Source of the DNA: Hypholoma sublateritium FD-334 SS-4
Lineage: Eukaryota; Basidiomycota; Agaricomycetes; Agaricales; Strophariaceae
Assembly (NCBI GenBank): GCA_000827495.1
Contig: KN817523.1
Location: forward strand, 734,557-798,556
Direction of reading: 5' to 3'
Length of the DNA: 64,000 nucleotides
Shown: positions 22,201-32,223 of the stretch, in pieces
How positions within the stretch are numbered: position 1 is the first letter of the stretch
Layout of the letters: every line of letters starts with the position of its first letter
Position numbers and translations under genes: made by a program
The notes under the pieces: generated by a model
What the model was told of the DNA's origin: nothing
The model's input: only the letters and a program-made list of their open reading frames with translations
Database searches by the model: none

Positions 22201-24102
22201 TCCGGACGTTCAAAGGCAGAGTCGCTGGTAATGAGTTCTCGATGCATCAATTATAGTCATGTGCTTATAGGAAACCAGGAGGCTCGGGGTATAATTAGGG
22301 CGTCGTAAATTGCAACATTCCAGCTGTGAGCCGTCCTGCGAGGTTCATGAAATCACTCAGAGTAATTCAGAACCCAAGAGTCCGCGGAACATGCGGGTAC
22401 GCACATTAAACCACCACACCAGAAAGGGCCAGAATAAAATAAAACCAGTAAGAAGGATTTGCGATTAAGGATAAATATACAAGTCGAGCGCTCACTGACG
22501 CCTACTTACCCCTCTAATGCCCCCTCGAGCGACGATCCCTGCGCGGTGACTAGTGACGCCACCGATGACGCACGCAGGCACGCGGACGCGCCGCCGGGCG
22601 AGCGCGCGCTCGGGTAGCCGACGCAGTTCCTGTCTGCGGCGTGCGCTCGGTTCGTCTTGCCTGCACACAAATCCGTGCGTAGCGCGTGCCGTTGTACAGC
22701 CTGCGGTCTCCGGGCGGGGTTATTACCCACAGTCCAACTGCGTCGCCTTTCTGCGATGCACCCGCACCCTCTGCGATGCGCGTGCCACGGGGAAAGTGGG
22801 GGTAGTGCACCAAATATGCAGGTACAGACCAATGAGACAGCGAACGTGTGGCACACACTGAAGCGAGGCGAGCGGAGTGGGGGCTGGTGGGGAGGCGAGA
22901 AGAGCGGCGCGGGGCCGGGCAGCGGCGTTGCATCGGTCCGGATCACCCCGATGCGGGCCCGATGGATGCAATGATAGAGGCGCCCGCCGCCCCAGACTCG
23001 AGTGATGCGCAAAGTCTTGAGCGATCAGCGGGGAGCCATATTTGATGTGCTCGCATTTTCCTCCCACCTACCACTCCTCGCTTTGTATCTCGAGGCCTCA
23101 GCGGGTGCAGGCAAGCGCACTCGGCGGCCCGACGGCCCTTTAGCTTGACAACGTACAGCGGCACTTGAGCGGCATACGTATGTGCATTGTGGCATGCAAC
23201 AAGAGACTCAGAGACAGTGTCCCGTAGCTCCGGTGGCGGGGGCCGGCGTGGAGCGCGGCCGCATGCATGGCCACAGGCGCGGGAGGCGTGCTGCGTGGGT
23301 GTGGAGTCGGCTTTTGCACGCGGTCGGGGCCCCGCGGACATCAGACCAAACGGCGGGCAGCGCCCCTCCGGCCGCATAGTGCGATCCACGAAACAATCAA
23401 AAATGCAATGTAAAAAATGGCCGTGCGGTATGTATACAAGGAGATGATATGCAGCAATACTAATAATATGTGCTTATTGCGGATGGTGGTGATGGCGGTG
23501 GTTATCGGATATGCGGTATGCAGTGGCGGTATGCGTTAAATAGTATGGGCAGAGACAAGAGCAAAAGGACGGTGAATATCCCTGTGGGTAGTAGCAGCAA
23601 GGGTTGCAGTGTATTAATACTGATATCACCGGGAATAGAAGGAAATCAAAATAAACAGACAGGGCAAGATAGGCGGAGGACAAAGAAACAGATGCGACGG
23701 GGTTAGCAATAGCAGATACAATAATTACATCGGGACCGATGGAGTGCTGGTCCGGAAGGGGATTACGAGCCCAAGCCAGCGTAGGTGGGGTCGTGCTACA
23801 GTAATAGAGGAATTAATGGGGATTCGGTATGGGCGTGAAGGTTGTGTTCAGTCTTGAATGTCCTGGCGCTACGGCGCTTCCCGCTTCTGTTGTCCAATAT
23901 TCGGGAAAGGTCGTTTGTTCGCAGCATAATATTACACGGGTGTGGCGGCAGGTGGAGCAAGGGAGACACAAAAAAGGGCTGGGCGCGTTGATCTGCCCAA
24001 AAGGGTGAAAAGCAGGCTTCTATCACTCCACCGACAGTACAAGCTCCAAAGCGTGGTGGTTTCTGCATAGACCAAAAAGCCCCTTGTTCGTCGGGAGCGT
24101 AT
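19239..24102. other. Long gene-poor interval between two Hsp20 genes
   Basis: I find no supportable gene in this 4.9 kb. Between 19.26 and 19.9 kb overlapping frames of 90-120 codons occur on both strands without domains. From 19.9 to 21.2 kb the DNA is AT-rich and stop-dense. From about 22.5 to 23.4 kb it becomes strongly GC-rich, giving several overlapping frames of 60-168 codons rich in Arg, Pro and Ala on both strands, as expected by chance. No terminal repeats, transposase or tRNA was recognised. Confidence 0.5.
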
Positions 24103-25671
24103 CTATACTCTGCCAGAAGTACCTAACCGTGCCGCGCTCCCGCTCCATTGAATGGGGGATACTCTGCGTGGGATGGTGATACGCAGCATGATACCGTCGA
24201 ATTCTGCTCGCACCCGCGCGAGGTCTGCGTCGTACCCAAATGATATTCTGCGTTCGAAATGACCTATGGGCGCAAATGTTTGTGTCAACCAAGTAGAAAA
24301 GCAGAACGACTTACCACCCTCGTTTTCCCAGCTATCCGCAACGATGTGCAATATTCTTCTGCGTTTCGTAGCGAGCGTGATTCCCTCCCTGCTGAAACCC
24401 GGCAGCCGCACCAACAACTTGTACTCGCTCTGCGTCGTCTCCACCTCTATCCAGCTGCTGTCTGGCGACGGCAGGACATGACTCAAGAAAGGCATGTATG
24501 GCGCCTGCCGCGGATCGGACTGGTATAAGGTGACGTCGTGCGTTGGATCTACAGGTAAAATGGTCGGCGGATCGGGCGGCGGATAAGAAGAATCCGACAT
24601 AGCAGACATCGAGGAAGAGATAGCCGGACTGGACGCCATAGGGGCACTTGAGAGAGCGCTGTTCATGGACATGGATTGCAACTGCGACGCCGTCATGAAG
24701 CGGCGCATGGCGGTGCCTTCCGACAAAGCAGGGGCACGCGGCAGAGAAGGAGGCGGTTGTGGAGCGCGAAACGGAGAGATGGGCCGAGGACCTGGGCGTG
24801 ACTCTGCCTGAGTCACCGGAGGGATTTGAGGGCTAAGTGGGGTGTTTGATTGTTTGTCCGCGGAAGGTTCAGTATTGTTGAAGCTGGAGATTGTGGTCGA
24901 AACGGAATTGGCGCTATTCGAAGACGAAGACGAGGAAGATGAGGAAGAGGCATTTTCAGCATCTATTGGGGGGCAATGACTTGAAGGAGATGGGAGTGGC
25001 GAGAGCTGGGGAGAAGGCGGCGGTGACTCTGCGCCAGAGCTTGAAGGCGGCGTTGCGAAAGCGGCGCGGGTTTTGGATGAGCGTTGCGGAGGATTTGAGA
25101 GAGTATGGAATGGTATTTGAGAAGGGAGAGGGAGACTTGACGACGAATACCTATCTAACCACGCGGTGGCCGCGTGCGTTGCCTCCGGTATGCCCAATGG
25201 ATCCTGCTGGCGGAGGAGGGATGTCAATGTCGTCGTGTAGTTTGCAGAATGAGTGTCGGCCAGGGAAGAGGGCCGGGCGGGGAAAACAGTGTTTGGCTCG
25301 GGTCCGCGTGCGCTGGTACTCACTTGGGGAGCTGTGGGCTGTTCTTGGGTAGAATCTGAAGGGGCAGCGACGACCGCTGGTGCTGGTGGCTGCGACCGCT
25401 TCTGGGCGCGCAGCAGGCCCTCCTGAGCAAGCGAATAGACGGGATTCATGTCTCTCTCATCCTGCCAGCCCTGGGCGAGTGGCAAACGTGGTTGGGCAAT
25501 TGTGGCTGCTGGCTGGACGTCCTGCTGGTCGGGGGAGAGGAAAAAGGGCGAGGTGGACTCTGAAAGGGAGATTGTGGGGGACGGGAGGGGCACTTCACGG
25601 GGCGAGTTGAAGGATGCGTGGCGCTTTGAATGGGACGGTCTCGAGGGCATATTTGACGACTGGTCGCTCAT
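24103..25671 (-). CDS. Long Hsp20-domain protein with disordered N-terminus
   Basis: The product is about 505 residues after removing a 51-nt intron at 24264-24314. The first 390 or so residues are low-complexity Ser/Pro/Ala/Gln sequence with serine runs, likely disordered. The C-terminal 110 or so form an alpha-crystallin domain: IEVETTQSEYKLLVRLPGF, ITLATKRRRILHIVADSWEN, then HFERRISFGYDADLARVRAE and MLRITIPRR. It is a clear paralogue of the short gene at 18587, with the intron at the same place. I start at the ATG encoding MSDQSSNMPSRP; 28 further in-frame codons upstream would run through the palindrome TGACGTCA and are probably promoter. The intron length is a multiple of three and contains no stop, so retention would insert 17 residues into the domain. 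It may act as a chaperone or scaffold; this is not shown. Confidence 0.78.
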   Translation of the reverse strand: MSDQSSNMPSRPSHSKRHASFNSPREVPLPSPTISLSESTSPFFLSPDQQDVQPAATIAQPRLPLAQGWQDERDMNPVYSLAQEGLLRAQKRSQPPAPAVVAAPSDSTQEQPTAPQVSTSARGPEPNTVFPARPSSLADTHSANYTTTLTSLLRQQDPLGIPEATHAATAWLDRYSSSSLPLPSQIPFHTLSNPPQRSSKTRAAFATPPSSSGAESPPPSPQLSPLPSPSSHCPPIDAENASSSSSSSSSSNSANSVSTTISSFNNTEPSADKQSNTPLSPQIPPVTQAESRPGPRPISPFRAPQPPPSLPRAPALSEGTAMRRFMTASQLQSMSMNSALSSAPMASSPAISSSMSAMSDSSYPPPDPPTILPVDPTHDVTLYQSDPRQAPYMPFLSHVLPSPDSSWIEVETTQSEYKLLVRLPGFSREGITLATKRRRILHIVADSWENEGGKSFCFSTWLTQTFAPIGHFERRISFGYDADLARVRAEFDGIMLRITIPRRVSPIQWSGSAARLGTSGRV

Positions 25672-28600
25672 CGTGGTGGGGAATAGAAAAGGGACGCAAC
25701 CAAACTGCCCCGAGCCGATCCCCGTCAGTGACGTCAGGCCTGGCCAGCCAATCACCGCCCACGCCCGACGTCATATTCCCGATTAGGCACGTCCTCTTGG
25801 CTGTGATAGTTGGATGGTTGCCACCGTAGCCTCCTCAGCAATGCACACTTATTCATAGCTTCTGTTCCTCCACATATCTCACAGTTTCATGTCCATCTGC
25901 TCTAATACCTGTGGGGCTACCACTTTCCGTCCAAAATTCATCGCCGACATTCATTTTTCTTGTCCTAGTCTCCACCGAAGCATTCAAGTTTTACTAAGCC
26001 AAAGACACGTATATTCTTTTCGCCATCAGAAGCTGCAACGCAACCAGAACATCAACCCCAGTGCTTTCATCTTTACGACAGCATTATTTTTATACCCTCG
26101 TTTACCTTTTGCCTTCCGTGCTCCAATCCTCACAGCGACGCAGCACAAAGGTCGCCCGCAACCTCCCTATCTAACTGACAGCTCCTCTCAAGGGAATAAT
26201 TCGTGTGCCACCGAGTGCCAGGCTGCACGGTCGGCGAGCGTCGCTGTAACATCCGCTCCGAGTGGCATGGAACCTGTCGCACTGTTGCGATCTCTAGCAG
26301 GGCGCGTACATAAGCTGCGCCGATTTCGCCGCGCGTTGGGAGTGGAACTGGCTCGTATCCCCGTACAGGAGGCCCATGTGGCTCGCAGCAGTTCGCCCCA
26401 CCGCCCGCCCACCCGGGCTAATATCCAGCGAGCCAATTGTAACCAATCGCATTATCCAGCTTTACTTATAACATGCCATGCGCATCCTCCGAGGTTTCTC
26501 ATTCCAGGCGAGTGCTTAGTGCTTAGCTGGCGAGAGCCGCCGGGGGTCTATTTTATGCTCACGGAGATGTCAAACACTGCAGCTGCATTGAATGTCTGCG
26601 CTGCGAGGTAGCTGCGAGCTGCGGTCGCTGTCATTTTTGGCTGTGCGGTGGCAAGGTGAGCATGGCTGGTGGCGTACGGAGCGCAGCATCCTGTGGATAC
26701 GCGCGTCGTATGTCTTCGCCGCTTCCCAGGTGTGGCGCCCTCGTACCGGCTCTTACCTTACCAATGTGGACGGACTGTGGTGCAAAATTTACGTGCGTAA
26801 AAATTATATTAATCCCTGGCTGCGAATGCTGACACCCGTTTTAAAATAAATGCATGCGCATCTATCGCAATGAATTTTGGTCAGAGTCCGTGCGCACGAA
26901 TATGCCACTCGCGCGTTTAAGGGGCGTATGTGCTATCATGGAGCGGGGGCGATAATTTTTTCCCCGTTTGCTATGGACGCGCATGGGCTGATGGCTCCTA
27001 TTTACCCTTCCTCCACGTAAGAACAGCTGAATACACAAGAGAGCACCACCGGTATGCAGCGCTTCGCCTCGCCTGTCCGTTCGTACCCCACAGAATGCAC
27101 GCATCCGAGTCCTCGAACCCCTCGAGGTTCCCGGGGCCTCCATGCCCGCTCCCCATTCCAATCAGGAATTGAACTCCGGGCGAGCCACGTAATTTTGTCG
27201 CTGCAGAGTGGCTTGGTTTGTGCGTTTGCAGTACGCCCGGATAAGAACGCCACTTGCGTTATAGTATTTATAGTCGGCGTAAGCCTTCTGCGGACGCAAG
27301 CAACCTTCTGAGTAGCGCTGGTCTCAGTGGCGCCTGGATCGTTGAAGTCCGAAGAACGGCATCAAACATATATGTAAAATAACTATCATTATCATCATAT
27401 TTGATTATTATCCTACGAACAAGTATATCAGGGTTGACCAAAGAATATGTCCCGAGTCCGAGTGCCCCACATTGGACCCTGGAGTCCTGGCGACTCCTGG
27501 GCTTTGAATCCTCTGATTCTCTACTTCCATACTTCCCTTCGCATCAAGACTCGGAAGAAAATATCCACCGGCCCGAACGGTGGGCGTCAGTTCGAAGTAC
27601 TTCTGCAGAATCCAGACCTGCCCATTGCCTGCTCACCGGGGCGGTCGCCCATATTTTGCCCACACTAGTGGCACAGCGTGCGCATGAGTCACGCTGACTC
27701 TTGCTGTGGTAGCTGTAGATCCGCCGCTGGCTGTGTGCACTGCTAATGTGCTGTGTATAATTTTCTAGTCGCCTCCCACAGCGCCTCCCCAATATGTTTT
27801 CAACGCACGAGATGCAAACGAGATGGCGCGTAGATATGTCGGTGCCAGTGCCGCCAAGCGTGATGTCATGACCACTTGAGGGGACCCCGGACTTCGGTGG
27901 GACAAATATAGATCCGGATTGCCTCCGGCCAGGTCCGGCCCCGCCCTGAGAATTACGGCAGTTGCCACTGCCAGTAAGCGCACGTGCTATAGCGTCATCG
28001 CGCAACTCCGTCATCGCGCGACGCGTCGCATGCTGACTCGCGACCTTCCCTCACCCTGTCCACTGGGCGACGTAAGGCTACGCAAACGTAGCACCGGCTC
28101 GAATGATACTCGCGAAGGTCTGGAACGATGGCTTGCGAAATTTTTCAAAAAACGCACGATGACGCGTTGCCCAGCTCGGAACAGCCCCGACTCCTACTAG
28201 GAAGAAGGGGGCCCAGGGTCTCTTACCTTTGAATCCGGGGAACTTCGACTACAACGCCGCTGAATACTTGGATACGACAGGCATTCCTGAACCTATGTCT
28301 ACCTTGGCATCAATTTCTCTACAGGGACTTACTATGACGGAACTCTGGGATATCGTCTGTTGAGAGAGCCGTCAGGAGGAGAAATTGCTGCAAACTGCGA
28401 AGAATGTGGACAGTTGGTTAATGAAACTATCAAGGATACGTTAGTCACGCCGGTTTTTCGGTGTCCTCTTTACAGCCTCAGCCTCGGACAGACTATATGC
28501 AGGTGCTCAGTGATGTCTAGGCGAGTTCGCAACCGCGAAAGACATGGCAGGTCTCCTTTTCGAACGTCAGCATGCACTTCAGGTTGACCGTCCTTACCCC

Positions 28601-28672
28601 TGCCACCGGCGAAATTTTTGGCCATAAGAAAAGATACCAAATAACAAGAATACAGTATTCGAGTGCCTTGGG
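25672..28672. other. Gene-poor interval upstream of Hsp20-like and PH-like genes
   Basis: These 3 kb separate divergent gene starts. A frame of 240 codons at 25889-26611 (+) is the longest, but has no domain, signal peptide or biased composition that would support it. The rest holds short frames only. The region near 25.73-25.77 kb carries promoter-like motifs annotated separately. A 5' exon of the PH-like gene could lie near 28.2-28.6 kb, but I cannot place one. Confidence 0.5.
25729..25774. promoter_or_regulatory. CRE-like and CCAAT motifs upstream of the long Hsp20 gene
   Basis: The perfect CRE palindrome TGACGTCA lies at 25729-25736, a CCAAT box at 25748-25752 and a second GACGTCAT at 25767-25774, 58 to 103 bp upstream of the chosen ATG. 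ATF/CREB-type bZIP factors bind TGACGTCA, and in fungi they act in osmotic and oxidative stress. This would suit a stress chaperone, but binding is inferred from the motif only. Confidence 0.4.
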
Positions 28673-31600
28673 ATGATAGGACCGCGCGATATGGGTGCTG
28701 GCGCCCCTGCCCCGGGTTACGGTCGCCAACAAACCCCCTCCGCTTACCATGCTCGCCACACGACCGCAGAATATGGAAGGGGACAAGGAGACCCCCCGCG
28801 AACACCTGCACAGCGGCTCATCGACCAATACGAGCGGCTCAGCACGCCGCCTCTGGCCGTACCGTCTCTTCAGCGCGAAAAGTCTACGTATCGGCGCCAA
28901 TATGTCTCTGACCGCGCTCGACCTGTCAATGACGACCAGCGCCTATCTGAGATGGAGATGCGACGACCAGATAAGAAGGGCTCGACTTTCAAGAAGGACG
29001 GCCGGTCGCCGATACGGCAGAGTCTGCGCAACTTACTGTCGGTCATCAAGAAGGGCGCAGAGGGGATCAGCAAGCGCAAGTCGGACGATAGACTTCCTAT
29101 GCCACAATCCGGGCTTGTAGGGAGGCCGTATGAAAGCAACCGGGATATTTTGCCATCTCTTCCAACTGTCAGGGCCCAGCAACTTGTAAAGACCAATGCT
29201 ATTCCGCCAAGACCGCGGATGACTGGCCCGCTGCTCTACCTCACGCGCGGACCACAGCTTCTGTCGCCCGACATTCCGGGGCCCTTGATATGGAAGACAT
29301 GTAGTGTTACTATCGACACGCATAAACTCGTCGTGTCGTCATTCATCGGCGACGTCGATACGTCGGTTCATGAAATATCGTTGGCGCACTGCACCGACAT
29401 CCGGTCCTTGTCGCCGACGCAGCTGACTGAAGAGGAAATAAGCGTGCTGTCGCGTGTACCCGAAGCCGAATGTATGCGCATTTTTGAGATGCAGTTTGAC
29501 GACCAGCGGCGAGAAAAGTTCGCGGCAAAGTCAGTGCGAGAAAGGGCGGGATGGATTAGCGCTATCTGGTAAGTCTTCATGGTCTATACTTTTCTTCGTT
29601 GTATTGGTTGACCAGTGTGTATAGGGACTCTATTTTGCCTGCTCATAACGAAAATGCTGCAGAGGAACGGACAGGACTGGAAATCGTGCCCGATGATCAC
29701 ACTAAAGTTCTGCCTATTGAAAGCCCAAGGCCGCATCATCCCCAGCAATTGAGCCCACTCCTGATTTCTTCGCGTTCTCAACGCTCTCTACCGCCCCTTC
29801 CTCCACCGACTCCGGCCCCGTTGCTCCAGCCCATACTCAACGGTGAAACTAAGCACAACGCTCCAATGCTGCATCTCGACCTCTCTGATCTTCAGGGTCC
29901 TATTTCGCCGAGTATATATCCGCCTACGTCTCATGTGCCATCGCCAGCGGGCTCATACGCCCCCAGTACCAACACAAGTGCCAGTGCCAAACCACGTAAT
30001 TGGTACCTCAACCCCGCGAGCAGCGCGTCGCCGAGCGTATACCCGCCCGCCTCCCGCGCCGGATCGTACTTCGTCGCGTCGCCGACGACGATGACGCCCG
30101 CCTCGTCGTGCCCGAGCAGCCCGTCTGTGGCAAATCTCAGCCAGCTGTCCGTCGTGCGCCAGCGCCTCGCGCAGATTGAGCGCAATCACTCGCATCTATC
30201 TGGCCAGAGCGTGCGGACGCCCGGGCCATTGCCGAGCCCTGCGTCGTCGTCGGGGTGGTCGAGACGCGAGGCCGTATTCCACAATGCGGGCTTGCAGTCG
30301 AAGCCCACGAGCCCGGCTGCGAGTATGTCGGAGGATCGGCCTGTCATCATGCCCGCGACGCACAGGGTGGCGTATAGTCGCGAAGGACGGAAGTCTAGTC
30401 TTCTGCGCAGCTCAGTGGAAGGGGAACCCCCGCATGCGTCTGCGACTTCCGGGCCATCGAAGGAGGAATTCCGTAAACTTTCCAAGGACGTGGGAGACAT
30501 CAAAGGTACGCTGGGTGGCGCGTCGGGCCAGCCGACGGTGCACGACATGGTGCTGGCCCTCGAACACCACGCCAGGGGCGAGAAGAAGGCTCTGCGGAAT
30601 ATTCAGGACACTCTATCGACACTCGGCGACCGCGTCGCGTCTGCTGGGGCAAAAAATGCGGAGCAAAGTAACCCAGCGGAGCTCTCAGAAAATAATGAGA
30701 AGGTGATGGAACTCTTGAAGGAAGTCAAGGATCGCCTGGCATCTGATTTTCCTGCCCTCGCGAATAAATTGGAGGATCTCAAGACGGCACAAAAAAGGGA
30801 CGGAGCGCTTGGTCGGTCTGATTTGAAAAATGCACCCCCGTCCTCGAACGAGCAAGGCAGCGTCTCGACAGCCGACCTTCAACCAGTGCTCGATAAACTC
30901 GAGGAGATGCGCACACTCCTTGATGCAAAGTCGGGGAAAACAGAACGTAATCTCACAGACGTGAGTCGTGATCAACTACCCTGTTTCAGAAATCTAATTT
31001 ACAAAACACAGAATACTGAGAAATTGATGAACCTCATGCAAGAAGACAGTAACAGGCAGACCTTGTTATCTCAGCAACAAGCAGATAGTGTCCGGTATCT
31101 CAACGAGCTCAACACAGTTCGTCATATTCTCTGATGAAACTGACGGCAACTCACATGTACGATTCTTCTTCAAGTGGCTCGAGGCTTTCGTGAATAACGG
31201 GACCTCTCAAATACAAGGAATATCTTCAAATCTCGATCGCCTGTGTAGGGAACTAGGGTTCCACGAAATTACGTCCGACCCTCATCAGCCACAGCCGGGC
31301 GCTCAATTGAACGTTGTTAATGACATCCGACAGCTCGTCGCAGGGATGAAAGCCCGAGACCAGAACTTCACGGCGCTTCAGGCGGCGGTTCACAGTCTCC
31401 TCGAAGTTCTGACCGCATCAGAGAACCAGAAAGGAATAGGTCTGTTTCGTCTTGAATAAAGTGCAACAAGGCATGGTCGCTTATATTTTGTCGTCGCAGA
31501 TCCGCAAACGATAGGAGGCCTCATGGATCAACAACGCCACAACCAGGAAGTGCTGCTTAGAGCGTTTACCGATGGTATGTCCAGGTTCTGCATCATGTAC

Positions 31601-32095
31601 GTCGCGGTCAGTGAAATATACTCCGTGTGCGGCAGAAATATCAGGGGAAATTAAAGGCGAAAGATTAAGATTTGTCGAAGCGATGAAGCAGGCTACAGCC
31701 ATCAACGTCCAACGTATGTCCATCTTCGTTTTCAGTTGTTTGCTTCCGTTGTGCTGAACCATTCCAATAGTTCACGTCGATCAATTTAAGCAGGAGCTTG
31801 GCCGTGAAGTGATGATCATGGCCGATGAAGTCAGTCGACTCCAACGGGAAAAGCAGCAAGTCGAGAACCAAATTTCAGACCTATTCTCTTTCTATTCCAA
31901 GCATAAACAGGGAGATATGGTTCGTGTCGATAAATTTATCTACATAACATAAGCTGAATAAGCTGACAATTACAGCCCTTGCAAACAATACAGGAAAATA
32001 TCCCTTTATCCACCACCATCAGGCAAGGGCAGGAAAGAAGTCGCGCAAGTATACCTAGATCACATCACCGTCTCCTCCCGCATCCACGCCAGTGA
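28673..32095 (+). CDS. PH-like domain and coiled-coil protein, function unknown
   Basis: I do not recognise a named orthologue. Exon 1 (to about 29570) encodes a basic, disordered N-terminus, then from about residue 183 a PH-like fold: TGPLLYLTRGPQLLS, WKTCSVTIDTHKLVVSSFIG, and a final helix with conserved Trp, RERAGWISAIWDSIL, completed across the intron at about 29571-29625. A long Ser/Pro-rich segment follows, then coiled-coil sequence (EVKDRLASDFPALANKLEDL; LQPVLDKLEEMRTLLDAKSG). Several small 3' exons continue the helices: NTEKLMNLMQEDSN, WLEAFVNNGTSQIQGIS, EIKGERLRFVEAMKQAT, FKQELGREVMIMADEVSRLQ, ending at a TGA at 32093. PH domains commonly bind phosphoinositides or proteins, so membrane-linked scaffolding is plausible. 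Several exon borders and the 5' end are provisional. Its 3' end converges on the dioxygenase gene with about 130 bp between. Confidence 0.72.
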
Positions 32096-32223
32096 AAAAT
32101 AATTTATCATTGCACTGATAGGAGTATGGTACTTTGATTTCCAAACTTTTGTAGATACTTAACGATAATTTATGTGTGGGTTATACGGTTAGAAAGTCAA
32201 TAGAAATAAGTAGTTGGTCATAA

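Noticed and set aside
22506..23389. Overlapping frames of 60-168 codons in GC-rich DNA
   Set aside because: They occur on both strands with no domain and composition set by GC content.
27150..27195. tRNA-like T-arm sequence on the minus strand
   Set aside because: A GTTCAATTCC-like loop is present, but the T stem does not pair and no acceptor or anticodon arm can be folded.
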